Source: Parascedosporium putredinis (lineage: Eukaryota > Ascomycota > Sordariomycetes > Microascales > Microascaceae). From it: 64,000 bases of DNA. The position numbers were made by a program, and so were the translations under genes. How positions within the stretch are numbered: position 1 is the first letter of the stretch; each line of letters opens with the position of its first letter. Below are positions 46,526-57,900 of the stretch, piece after piece. The notes under the pieces are model-generated. The model ran no database searches. It was not told the DNA's origin and saw only the letters and a program-made list of their open reading frames with translations. The DNA is taken from the NCBI GenBank assembly GCA_949357655.1, contig CASHTG010000012.1, positions 434,001-498,000 of the forward strand, in the 5' to 3' direction.

Positions 46526-48655
46526 ATGAGCCGGGTTCGGAGGGCGAGGAAGAAGAGGAGGGACAGGCTCTTGCAGGTTTTCACTGCCGGCGGCACCCAA
46601 AACTCGATCATACAGGCAACGGAGGCAAGGCTGAAGATGGCCCAAGCAAACAAAAGAACAAGAACCGCAAGAGGAGAGAGAAGAAGCGGGGGCCTCCGAC
46701 GAACGATGCCGAATCACCGGATGGACAGCCAAATATTTCCACGGGGGATGGGCGGGCTGATGCCGTCGGCTCGGTTCCGATCAAAGAGGAAGAAGCCGAA
46801 AACCTGGAACACTTGGTGAGGAGGCGGATGGCGGAGATTTTGGGAAGAGCGGGGGTTGCGCAGGTAACCGTCAAAATGGTGGAAGGTGGCGTGGAGAAGA
46901 CGGTTGAGCTCAAGAGGGATTACGCCCTGGTGGATGCCACGGGACACGATGAGGCCGCATGTCAAAAGGTATGGAGTCTCCTATTCCTCTATATATCACG
47001 ATGTGCGCGAGGCTCGAGAGAGGTGCTAATCGAGTGACGACTGCTAGGCGGCTAAGCGAAGAAAGCTGGGAGCAGAGGACTCTGGAAAAGAGCAGATACT
47101 CGAGGAGCTCGAGGACTCGAAATACAGCCTTCCCCCACTATGCCACCCGCCACGCAACCCGAAGCGACTAGGTCCGATTGTCTCGTTCCCGTCTCCTCGT
47201 TGACGCTCGACGCAGTCCAGGAAACACAGCTGAGCCAGCTCGAGACAACGATATCTGCGACACACAAACAACCTATACCGACGAACGTCGAGATTAGCGA
47301 TTCCCAGTCCTCTCACAACTCGCTTCCCGACCCTATAAATTATCGTTACCTGATCGAACCCAAGGACGAGATATGCGTTGCCGACGTCCTCACGAACGAC
47401 GATCCAACATCGCGCGAGGTGCGGCCGAGCCCTATCCTCGGCGGACGGTGCCCCGCATCCTCGGACCCCGTGAGCGAGCTATTCCCTGGCACGGCGGAAA
47501 AGACGGAAAAGACGTCCTTCTCGACGGTGGTCCCGTCGCAGGAATACGACTCGAGCATCCACCTGAGCCATTCTCAGACATCTCAGCTGCCCACCCCAGG
47601 ACCCGAGTCCGTCGTGTCGGACGCCCCTTCGCCACCGAGGGCGCGGCGCGACCCGTACGACCTCGACTTTTCACGCCCCCTCGAGGAAGCTGGCGAGCAA
47701 GATCCGCCCGGTGGGGAGCAGCCAGTGCAGGGACGGGAGCCAAGATTCTTTGTTGCCGCGCCTCGCGCTAAAGACGCCCCCGACCATTAGCGCCGAGGTC
47801 AAGGGGCTTCGGTCGTGACGGAGGAGGAACTGGCGACCATTTTCTCGGACGGCGATATCGACTTTGACGAGTTCATCGACCCTCCGGCCAAGGAGCCGGC
47901 CGAGACGCCTACGCTCGCGCTGAGGAAGTTGGTCTTCAAGACGCCGAAGCGGAACGTGGCGGAGTATCTGACGGACGAGAACAGCCTCGCGGGCCTGATG
48001 TCGACGCCGTTGAAAGATTACGGTAAGGAGATGCCGTTTATCAAAAAGACGCCCAAGCCTAGCCTTGTTTCGCTGCGACACGGGACAACAAAGACACCGC
48101 CCCCAGCGGAAAACTAGCACTTCCGCAACAGCCCTGCGCAGTTCCTCCACGAGACAAAACATCCTCCCCGAAGCCTATCGAACCCCTGTGAGGGCCTCGG
48201 CCCCGGATCCGGATCCGGGTCCGGACTCGTCCCCAGTGCTACCTCCTCTACCTCGCCCCGAGCAAGAGTTTACGCGAGGTGGCTGTGCCTCCTCGGCACC
48301 ACGGAGCCAGCCGACGGCGGACATTCGATCGACCGGTTCCGCCACCGTCAAATCGCAGACGCGCTCTGCGAAGACCTCTGCGCGCCCGCCTAGTTCGGCG
48401 AAGCTAGGCAAGGCGGCCGCGGAAGGCACGCCTGCCACGGTGACGGTGACGCGGACGTGTACGCCCGTGCCCGCGCCCAAACCTTGGCTTGCTACGCAGC
48501 GGTCCCACGGTAGTTCTGCGAGAGCATCGCCAACCACCGCCACGCCGACGGCGGTTGCGGCGCCGAGTAGCCAGCTGTCGGTGACGAATGGGGCGGTGAA
48601 GCAGACACCCGTGCCTCTTCCATCCTATGTGACGAGGCTGGGCAAGTCGAAGTGA
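46526..48655 (+). CDS. Unknown basic and disordered, probably nuclear protein
   Basis: No family recognised. Two exons, 46526-46968 and 47048-48655, flank a 79-bp intron (GTATGG donor). About 684 aa after corrections at G run 46688-46692, C run 47132-47136, near 47735 (one extra T or two losses), G run 47803-47806 and C runs 48100-48104 and 48183-48186. The N-terminus is highly basic (MSRVRRARKKRRDRLLQVF), compatible with a nuclear signal. A folded-looking segment follows at residues ~90-150 (ENLEHLVRRRMAEILGRAG, VAQVTVKMVEGGVEKTVEL), then a second basic patch AAKRRKLG. The rest is Ser/Pro/Thr-rich with SQ/TQ-like sites, an acidic TEEELATIFSDGDIDFDEF motif and an FKTPKRN motif. A chromatin or DNA-damage role is possible but unproven. 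Confidence 0.6.
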
Positions 48656-49229
48656 AGAACGGTGGATGAGGGGCGGTGGGTGCCAAGTGCCTTTTTCATT
48701 CATCACCACCATCACCGCGTCCCGACTTGGCCTTCTTTTTAACAATCTTGTTTATTCTACCAACCCGTTTTCCCCCTTTTCTTAGCAACCGAACAATACC
48801 CTGGTGGAGCCAGCCACTGTAAGATGCACCTTTTTCCCTTTTGTCTGGAGTCATTCCTTTTTGTTAGCAACATGGCGCGGGGTTATAGCAAGCTCTTCCG
48901 TCGTGAGACATGGAGCCTCGTCGCATGTATTCAAGTCGTTTCTCTTTTTTCATGTACCACCATCGCATATGCATGGCCGAGATAGGATAGATTCGGTTTG
49001 CGAATCGGCAAAGTTCAAGCGTGCTTTAATACTTGTATTAATTGTCATGACCATCAACATACATCTAAACATTCCAAACCGTGTACACTTCATTCGTCAC
49101 CCTCTCATGTCCTGCTGAAAAAAGGTGAGCTAGACGACCTCGGTCTTTACGTCTCACTTGCGCGCACAACGCCCTACATCAAAAGAGTCCGTCTTCCGTT
49201 TTCAAACCTCCCCTCTTTGCCCCCGTTGT
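48656..49229. other. Intergenic between convergent genes
   Basis: AT-rich terminator region with T-runs near 48730-48790, then mixed DNA up to the epimerase stop. No gene seen. Confidence 0.5.
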
Positions 49230-50415
49230 CTACTCCTTCCAGGCCCTGTACACGATCCTGCATCCGTACGTCTCGCCCTTTTGAGGAGAACCATGTTCTT
49301 CCACTCGGGCTCATTGGCGGCGTTGACCCAACGGCTCGGCTCGAGGCAGAAGCCGGCGCGCTTGCCGCGGGCGGGGGCGCCCTCGACGGCGGGGACGTCG
49401 ATGTACTTGCCGGTGTAGAACTGGAAGGCGGGCTCGGTGGAGAGCACGTCGAGGTGGATGCCGGTGGCGGGGTGGTGGGCGGAGAGGTGGAGGGCGAGGG
49501 GCACGGAGGCGCGGGTGTCGATGGGGACGGAGGCCGGGTCGGTGTTGGCGATGAAGCAGTCGTCGATGTCGGGGTCGACGGGGCCGAGGGTGAAGGCCTC
49601 GTTGGCAGTGACGGAGGGGAAGGGGGCGGGCCCGCCGGTGGGGATGCCGCCTTCGTCGACGGGGAGGTAGGTGTTGGAGGCGAGGGTGACGACGGTGCCT
49701 TCGATGGTGGGTTGGCCGGAGAGGTTGAAGTAGCTGTGGAGGGGGAGGCAATGTGTTAGTCTCTCGAGGATTCCTTTTTTTCTCTTTCTTTCTTCTCCAT
49801 CTCCTCGATTTCTTTCCCTTTTTTTTTTTTCGTCTTCTCCCCTTCGCGTTTCCCATGATTCTTTTGAAGAGGGTGTACTTACGAGTGATTCGTCATGTTA
49901 ATCACAGTCTCGTCCGCGTCACCCGTCAAGACAGCCGAGTAATCAATCTCCACAACCGTCACCTCCTTGCCGTCGACCTTTGCGTCGCAGCCGTGTAAAC
50001 GGTCGTAGCCTCGACGGTGCCGGGAAACCCTCGTCGCCGTCCTCGCTCACGAGAGTAAGCTTCACGGCCTCACCCTCGACAGCAGCGCCGCCATCGGCCG
50101 TGAGACCGGCAATGGCGCGGATCCCGACGGGCGTGGGACCCTGCCAGATGCGCTTGCCCCAGCCGACGACGCCGCCGTGCAGGTTGTTGGGCCCGTTGTT
50201 GGCGGAGAGGGCGTAGGTCTTGCCGCCGTTGAGGGAGTCGAGGGTGGCGCCGCGGATGCGGTTGGCGACGCGGCCAATGGTTTCGCCGAGGAAGGGCCCG
50301 TTGTGGGCTTCGTAGTCGGCTTGGGTGGGAAGCCGAGCACGATGTTGGTGTCGCCGACCTTGAGGGTCTGGAGGATGGCGCCGAGGGGGAGGATGGAGAT
50401 GGGAGCGTCGGCCAT
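49230..50415 (-). CDS. Aldose 1-epimerase (galactose mutarotase)
   Basis: Cytosolic mutarotase interconverting alpha and beta anomers of galactose/glucose, the entry step of the Leloir pathway. Exons 50415-49883 and 49733-49230 flank a 149-bp intron (GTAAGT donor, CACAG acceptor). About 346 aa. Motifs: MADAPISILPLGAILQTL, NIVLGFPTQADYEAHNGP, the substrate-binding GETIGRVANRIRGATL, YALSANNGPNNLHGG with the catalytic-region His, GDADETVINMTNHSYFNLSG (catalytic His in NHSYF), DDCFI, and a C-terminal FQFYTGKYIDVP, RAGFCLEPSR (family Glu base) and NAANEPEW. Four one-base losses (50327-50329, 50032-50034, near 49986, 49276-49278) break the frame; adding them gives the complete family sequence ending in AWKE. 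Confidence 0.92.
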
Positions 50416-51673
50416 GGTTGGACGATTTTTCTTTATCTGATGGAACGGAAAAAAAAAAAAAAGTTGTTTCCTGTGGTCCCGGGGTCTACTCTTGCTTCTC
50501 GCGCCCGGGGAAGTGTGGTGCGCGGCGGGTGAGGTGTACGAGGTGTGTAAGTCGGGAAAAGTGAGGGGTTGCTCCTAGGGGATCTGTGATGATTGATGAT
50601 GCAATGGGATTTAAAGAAAGCTTTGGATGGGCTCGGAGCTGCGGAGGAGAGGTCAATGGGTGGTTATATATTTTATCCCGTTGCTACTGCGAACCGTCTC
50701 GGCTCTTTTTTTAACTAGTATTTTTTCTTCTTTGTTCCCTCTCCGATTGTAACTGCCATGCGACTTGCTTCGCCTACGATGCGTTCAATGCGCGCGCGCA
50801 CGAAGCGCACCTCCCAGAGCGGATCCTCGCTCTTTTACGTTGTAGGGAGAGGGACAACGAGGGGAGGGTCTGAGAGGGTCCTCGAGTTCAGGCTATATAT
50901 ATCCCGAACAGACATGAGCGTTTAAGCAGAGAGAGGGCGGGTCCCGCGGGCTGTTTCCCCCTCCTCTTGGATCTGGGGCCTTGTTGCGAGGGTGACGGGT
51001 GCTAGGACGAGGCCTTCTGACAGTTGATGTCTTTTTAAACCTATGTAGTAACTGCTTTCCTCCCATGAGTTTTGATGCCTTCACGGGTTGATAAAGGGGA
51101 CATGGAAAAAGGGATTAGCTATGATTCTGGGTGTAAGAGCGAAAAATGCATGCGTGCAATGTCACCCGGTCCAAGGTGCGGGATTCTAAGGAGGGGGATT
51201 GGCTCAATGATGCGGCCTTTACCTATACCTCCAGGGCTACATCCATGTAGGTACTGGTTGGCCATGTCCATCCAGTGTTCAATGTTGTTTCTTTACCCTG
51301 AAAAGAGGTTAGAAGCTATTAATCCATCTTCAATGGATCCATACTGAATAGATCCATTGCCCCGCCCCGGCGGGCTCTGTACCTCCTCTTGTTCGCCGCA
51401 AGCCGCTCAACAAGAGCTTGTTCCATCACTAAAACGATGCGGGGTGGGGAACAAGTGAGGGGTGGTGCCAAGAGAGGGTTTTTTATTTTCTTTCATTTTC
51501 ATTTTTTTCCCTCTCCAACGGATCCATTGGAGATGTCTGAATCCATTGATCCATCCATATGTATGTGGACCTGTCAACACGGGTTGTGACGGGCCTACTA
51601 CGAGTATAAGTATGAGGGCGAGGGGAGAGACGCAAGACCTGGGTCCTTCTCGCCGAGAAACTCAAGTGCTTCC
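50416..51673. other. Intergenic with GATCCATT-type words
   Basis: Promoter side of the epimerase (-), then AT/GC mosaic DNA. GATCCATT-type words recur at 51319-51362 and 51519-51567. No gene seen. Confidence 0.5.
51319..51567 (+). repeat. Cluster of GATCCATT-type words
   Basis: GGATCCAT, GATCCATT and ATCCATTG recur at least six times in about 250 bases, some as near-palindromes such as ATGGATCCAT. The words are short, dispersed and imperfect, and may be a decayed repeat. Confidence 0.4.
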
Positions 51674-52606
51674 TCACGAGAGAATATATGTGACCCGAAA
51701 TCGCGACCTCCATACTCGCCCCCTCAGCCCCAAAACATGCACATCACATGTTCCCGCCAGGAATCTGTCCAAGAACTTGGCGCGTAGCGTGCGACGGATC
51801 TCCGCCCAGCTCCCGTCCGCTAGTTCGACGTGGAAGAGGTGCAGCTCGCATAAACTAGGTCCAAGAGACCGACAAAACGCCTCCATCGTAGCTTGGTCTA
51901 TGGTCAGTGAACCCACGGTGATGTATTTCAGAAATGGCCCGCGTGCTAGCGTTGACTTAAGGACTAGGCTGGCATTATATGCTATGCCTTTTCGTTTTCC
52001 TGCCCCATATTGGCGCTTATAATAGGCGCTGAAATCCAAGTCAAATCCCCTGAGGCGAGGGCTCGAGAGTATAGCCGTGAGATAATTATCCATGTAAACG
52101 GCGTTGTCCGGCGAAGGCGGCAGGGTGACATGACACACTACCGAGGTAGTGAGTGACTATCTCCGAAATCGAGATATTCGACTTGAGGCGGACGTCGGCG
52201 AATGCTGTAATGTCACGCGCTACTTCCCCGGCCGATATGCTAGCTGCACCCCAACGTAGCGCACGCCTGAGGCAAAGTAGGGAATCTTGGAGATCTTGTC
52301 CACCATCTCTAGAGACTCCTTGTCGAGGCTGACCTGCAGAAATGAAAGAGGAGCGGGGAGGCTAGAGCATGGAAGATACGACAAACGAGCCGAGCATCTT
52401 GTATGGTCCACCTCCAATACCCACTCAGAACGGATGAGTTCGTCTTCCATTGGGGACAGGCTTTTCATAGCCATGATGGTGGTGCAAGATGGGGGATTCG
52501 TCCCTCCTTTCTTCTCCATGCGAAGATGTGAGGGAAAGATGTGAGGGAATGGGCAAGACAGAGAGAGAAGAGATACTAAAGTACATGTGCTTACAAAAGG
52601 GAGCAA
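51674..52606 (-). CDS. Fungal F-box/LRR-like hypothetical protein, 5' end unresolved
   Basis: Reads as the middle and C-terminal part of a large fungal hypothetical family whose members usually carry an N-terminal F-box. The hallmark is VSLDKESLEMVDKISKIPYF followed by ASGVRYVGVQLAYRPGEVA. Further on are ITAFADVRLKSNISISEIV, AILSSPRLRGFDLDF, FLKYITVGSLTIDQATMEAF and LGPSLCELHLFHVELADGSW, leucine-rich repeat-like. Breaks: one C/G lost at 52226-52229, and one ambiguous break near 52150. The true start is unclear: ATGs lie at 52606 and downstream at the MEDELIRSEW region, and a GTAAGC near 52594 could be a donor for an upstream exon. No F-box could be traced. Confidence 0.5.
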
Positions 52607-53940
52607 TAGAGGGAAGGAGAAGACGTCGGAGGAGGGAAAGCGCAGCCCCGAGTATTGGAGTACCGTGCCCCAACTCGGGTTCGTTATACCCGCCTATTAT
52701 TTGCCCATAACCCGTGAGCCTCCACGCCGCTCGGCAAACGGATCGTGTGTTGCATCAACGAGATATCCACTGATGGAATTCATACGTCTTCCAATGAGTC
52801 CGAATCATTCCCGCAGGTAGCTCCAGCCTCGAGACGTGCCATAGACGTCACACCCTGAACAAGAACCAACGTGTATGGAGTGGTTTGAGTGAACTACCAT
52901 AGCCCGCCGTTAATCTTTACGTCTTGTTGGTTGGCGATTTTCGAAACGTGCCGGGAGGGGCAGTGCCATGTCACCACCGCTTCGTGCGCGACTCTGAGAC
53001 TATGCAATCTCCCAAGAAAAACGCCGATAGATCTTAGGTTGGCCAACCTGGTTCGAACTCTTGCGCTCGCCGGCCTGGAGAGAGATGCTGCTGCGCTGTC
53101 CACATCATCGTCGAGATTGTCAAGAACCTCGAACCGTACCCAACTTATACGCGCGTCAGAAATCGCCAAAGGTGGGGTCTATATTTAAGAAAGCACGATG
53201 ACCCTCAACTAGAGCTCCCAGGCTGGTCTCGGGGATCCGTCGCAGTCCGCTAGAGTCGTTGTAAACGATCCTGATACGAACTATACTGACCTCTCTCTCG
53301 TCTCTAACGTTATCATTCTTCTTCTTGAGCCTCGGCGCAGTGACTATGGTAGTGGTTCGTATTTCGTTCATTACAATGGAATGGGACATCAGCTTTGGTT
53401 TTGGGGTGGTAGATATTAACCCGCCCGTCCCGTCCGAACTTCTGTTCCCTTTGATGTTATGTTAATCCTACACTTCTCTTTGTCCTCCGTTTCCCCTAGA
53501 CATAGTAGCTTTCTTTTCCTAAATCATTCTCCCTATGCCTCCCGGCCTTTTCCTTTCGCGTTCCCATGAGCAATCACCGCCGTTTAAAGCTTCTCTGGCC
53601 TTTCCAAATGGCCCGTCTGCCGTATAACCTGCTGATAACCAAGACAAGTGAAAAGAGAATGCTAGGAGATATGCGCCAATGTACCGAATTCCCACCTCGT
53701 GCTCTGGCTATTATTTCTTTCTCTTTGCTATCCCGCATCGACCGCGCATTCATCAGTGCGCAAGGAATGAGCTACAACAGCTTGTGCTGTGGCCGTAGCC
53801 GTAGCCGAGGCCGTGGCACGCCTCTCCCCTTCGTGACGCCCTGGGTGGCTCTTGCGTGCTATGAGAGCACACGCGTGCCTGCATTTTCGTCTGCTCGCCG
53901 AGCTGCTTTTAAACAAGACGAACGAACAAGAAAGGGTTGT
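52607..53940. other. Mostly non-coding, one possible orphan exon
   Basis: Contains the minus-strand segment 52894-53169 listed separately. The rest has no supportable gene. Confidence 0.45.
52894..53169 (-). other. Possible coding exon, orphan
   Basis: 91-codon minus-strand frame including VRFEVLDNLDDDVDSAAASL and ANLRSIGVFLGRLHSLRVAH, leucine-rich and protein-like. It lies upstream of the F-box/LRR-like gene on the same strand and could be its 5' exon or a separate relic. No convincing splice link was found. Confidence 0.25.
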
Positions 53941-54977
53941 TTAGCTAGGGTGGTAGTAGCATTCGATGTTTTCTCGTACGCTATCTTGTAGCGACACCCA
54001 GCTTGACCTTCCTAGCCTCCGGAGCAGTTCCTCTGCTTTGGCGTTAGGCACGGTTGTCTGATCCCAGCCCTGGTCTTCGAGCTCGACAAATTGACGTTCA
54101 GGGTACAGGGTCCGCATGAGGGAGAGGATTTGGGGCCAGCTGTACCTCTCGGCGCATGCAAACAGCCGTTGCCTGTCCACTGAGGGGTCTGTGAGGGCGG
54201 CTAGGTGGAGTCTTCCGGCGTCGCGCGAGTCGACGAACCACTGGGGCAAGATCTTGAGTATAATCTCGTAATCCTTGCCCTCGAAGAGCCGTAGGAGCAT
54301 TCCAGAGGTGCTACCCTGCTGGTACTGGGGGCGAGGATGGGGCCGAGTACCGTGTCGACGAGGAGGGTGTTGAACGTGAACCTGGGCTTCTCCCTCTCGA
54401 TCCACCCCCAACAACCCTGCTCCACCTTGACCTTGACCGCCATGAAGGGCGCGAGGCCCTTTTCTTCCGCCGAGAGCCGCGGATCCGCCGCCCGCGCCAC
54501 AGCCTCTTCATTCCACGTATTTTCCGTCAGCACGCGCGTTACGTTGGGGTTCGGGGTGTAGGCCGCCCAAGCGGAGCTTGTGAAGGAGAAGGACTTGACG
54601 GATGACGTCTTTTGGCTGCCGACAAAGAGCGTAGAACCATTGGAGCTCTGATGCGACGGTGCAATCGACGTCCTCCACCTCGAGGTAGGTAGGGCTCGCG
54701 ACTGACGCGACCCCGAGACGCCTTGCAGCGTCACCTCCCACGCCCCCTCGGCGCCGAAATCGTTGAGCTGAACCAGGCCGAATCGGTTGTACCCGTAGCG
54801 GGATTCGAAGTGATCGGCGAGCCACTGGCATCTCGAGATGTCGCGCACGGTCCCGCGGACCCGGTACCCGGCGGCTAGGAGCTGATCGGCGACATGACTG
54901 GCGATGAGCCCGTTGACGCCCGTTACGAGGAACATGGTATTGGGGCTCTTGGGCGGCGGAAAGTAGTCGAGAGTCAT
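53941..54977 (-). CDS. NAD(P)-dependent epimerase/reductase (extended SDR, dihydroflavonol reductase-like)
   Basis: Rossmann-fold extended short-chain dehydrogenase/reductase; the substrate is unknown. ATG at 54977 (MTLDYFPPPKSPNT) or the second Met starting MFLVTGVNGLIASHVADQLL, which carries the TGxxGxxG nucleotide motif. Then GYRVRGTVRDISRCQWL, the VASVASPTYLEVEDVD loop, VKSFSFTSSAWAAYTPNPNV with the active-site Ser strand, and NTLLVDTVLGPILAP. The C-terminal half reads EILKILPQWFVDSRDAGRLH-like (IILKILPQWFVDSRDAGRLH) and ends IECYYHPS. The catalytic YxxxK is not canonical: the segment reads GLAPFMAVKVKVEQ, so Tyr appears replaced by Phe or Met. About 345 aa. Losses at 54711-54714 and 54327-54331; one ambiguous break near 54650. 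Confidence 0.8.
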
Positions 54978-57900
54978 TTGTGCGGTGTTTTCTCCCTTTC
55001 CCCGTTCTAAAATATTTTTTTCCCTTTTTTGGAGGGGCCCAACAAATCTCTCGTGAAGGGGTGTCGTAGTGCGAGTGTGGGCGTCGCGCGTGGGTGTGTG
55101 CGTGTGTATCCTCTCTCTATGTGGCGGGGCTGAGAGGATCAATAGAGGGGGGACTGGAACCGGGGGTGTGGTGGGGGAATTGACAGCCCGCAAGGTAGGA
55201 TAATCCGAAGGATTAATGCAGGGATTCTGACAGGAGCAAAGGGGGCAGAGATAACTCGTTGTCCGGAGAAGAGACCTCTCTAAGAAGCCGAGCTTAGAGG
55301 GCGTTGATGTCGTGTCGGCTTCCGGCTTTTGGGTCGAGTGGAAGAGCTTGGAGGACGGAGAGGTCGGAAGCGGGGAGGGCAAAGGAAAAGAGAACGGGAA
55401 AGTTCAATCTTCAGTCAATCGCCCAAGAGAATCAAATTGTAATAGAGGAAGGAGAGATTGTCGATGTATGGGGCGAGGGCAGCAGTGAATTCGGGTGGGG
55501 GAAGGGGAGGAAGAAAAGGAAAAGAAATTTAAGACCAGAGCAGATATGGAAGAGAAAGAGTGGGGAGACCAGAATGATAAGATGGATCTTGGATGAAAAA
55601 GATTGTCGAGATCGAGAGCTGTGGTTTTTTTTTTTCCCTCTTTTTCTTTTTTAGTGGAGTGCTCGGATTCAGTTCAATTGAGACCCCCCTGGTCTTTTTT
55701 AATCTCTCCTTCTTTCTTTCTTTTTTCTTTTTTCTTCTCTCTTGGGGGTTCGCGGTATTGGTGCTTCACTCTATCCTTCGCTTATTCTTTACTCCCTCTT
55801 GAATACCCCCTCTTGTCGTCTGGGCTTGTTTTCGTCGCGCTAAGTATTATGGCCTTCAGGTTTAGTGAAAACGCTATTTTCTTTTTTCTCTCTTTTCCCC
55901 CTAAGGTACAGCTGTGTGTTGGTGGGGGTGTTGGGACGTAGAGGGAGAGAGAGACAGAGACAGAGAGAGGAGAAGAGGTTGGTTAAGCTTCCCTAAATTG
56001 AGAAAGGAGCTTGGTGGGAAGCTCTTTAGGGGCAGTCCGTGGGTGGCGTTGAGCATAAGTGCGGGAACTAGCGGATTGGAGGTGTCGAAGATCTTGTGAT
56101 TTTGAAACCAACAAGATTGACACGGGTGCGAGCTATCGCGAGTATTTATATCCATATATATTCATGGACCTATATAGGTGTGTATATATATTGTCCCTAC
56201 GTCCACATGCCCATGTATGCGTTGTATTATCACCTACAAGCTCAATCTAGCTGGTGCTATGGAGGGATCGTGAGAAGGAGGGAGCCTGGCTGAGCAGCTT
56301 GCCAACAGGGTGGGAGATGGAGAGGGCAAAGGAAAAAAAAAAAAAAAAAAAAGAGGACACCGCACTAGTTCAGCATCGTGATTCCGTGCTTGCGCCGTTG
56401 GACTAAATGGGGGAAGGGGAGGACTGGCGGAGCTGACACGAGCAAGGAATGCCTCTTGGGCCATGAAAGCAGGTCGACGGCTGTCCAATCCGCTCCGGCC
56501 CATCTGGATGGGTACCATTGGCGTTGTGACACCTCCACGAAGGTGTGGGACTGGGGGAGATGAAGAGGGAGAGAGGGGTTTGCATTGCTTTTTCTCTTCT
56601 TCTCGGCTTCTTCTTTCCCTGAACCTGTTTTTGTTGCTTTATCTCGTCCCCTTCGCCTACACTAGATCACGGATGGCTGCCACGCGGTGCCGCAAGGGTT
56701 CAATAGATTGTCGGAGCTAGCCGCTCCAAAATTGTTCAGCTCTGGCTCGATTTATATGTTTCGCAGCAGGCGCCGCCGAGAAGGGCGCCAGACCCGGCGA
56801 TATGGTTTACAAGAACAAGGGTTGACAATGGTGGAAGCCAGTGGGAGAGAGGGAAGAGAGACGCCTCCAAGAACCTTTGGAACGAAAAAAGCAATGAGGG
56901 AGGGAATAGAAAGGTTGAAGGGAGGGGGAAGGAGAAAAATATGATAGAGCAAGGGAAGCGTGCCCAGCCCAGCAAGCCCTCTTGGTTGCACAACGCTATC
57001 AACGCAGATAGTAAAGAGAGGGTGGTGACAAGGGAATTGCAGGGACCCGGCGGATTGGCGATGGCGACGGAGGTAAGGATGGGGATGGGGATAGAGGAGA
57101 GAGGGGAAGAAGATCCGCCGAGACGACACGTCGCCGTGGGGAAGGTAGACGGGATGAGCCAGCCCAACGGGGCTGGAAGGGCTGATGCCGGACCTGCGGG
57201 AGTCCTGTCACATTGATCAATGGGGTGGTAGAAACGTCTCAAGAGAGACCTCGTCGGGGTTGTACGACCACCGACCACCGAACACCGATGTGTGGATCTC
57301 TTTTATGATTACATAGGACTGGCGATGCCGAGAGTGACAGGGAAGGAAAAAGAAAACGGGCTTGGTCCGTTGCGTGGAATCATAGGTGTGTTCGCGGGGA
57401 GAAAAGAGAGGGGCGGGTGATAGCTGTCGATGAACGTGCAAAGTCACCGGCTGAGCATCGTTGGGTCGTTGGCTCGTTGGCTGAGGGTTGGGGTCCTTCC
57501 TTCAATGACGGACTGGGCTGCACCTTCCGCTGCTCATGCAGGAGCAGGTGGCCTGCCCAAGGGGATGCCCCACATCATTCCTCCCGCCTGGGAAGGATAG
57601 GAAGGATCGACTGACTTGTACCGCGAGAAGGGGAAGGATGCAATTGATGAATGTGAGCGTGAGAGACAACCGGGTATATTCAGTCGTCCAACAAAAGCTG
57701 GGAGAATTCGAGACTAAAAAACTTTAGGTGGACTGACTTCGGTTGCCCACGCGGAGAATAGACCTGGTCCGCACCAGATTCGGTTGGGAGACCATTTGAT
57801 TGGACAGGGCAAGAAAACTCACTAACTCCTAGCTTGGGCCGGATGGAGAGCGGCGCATCGCTTTCGGGTCGGGCAGAGAGCGTCACAGAACGCAAGGGAT

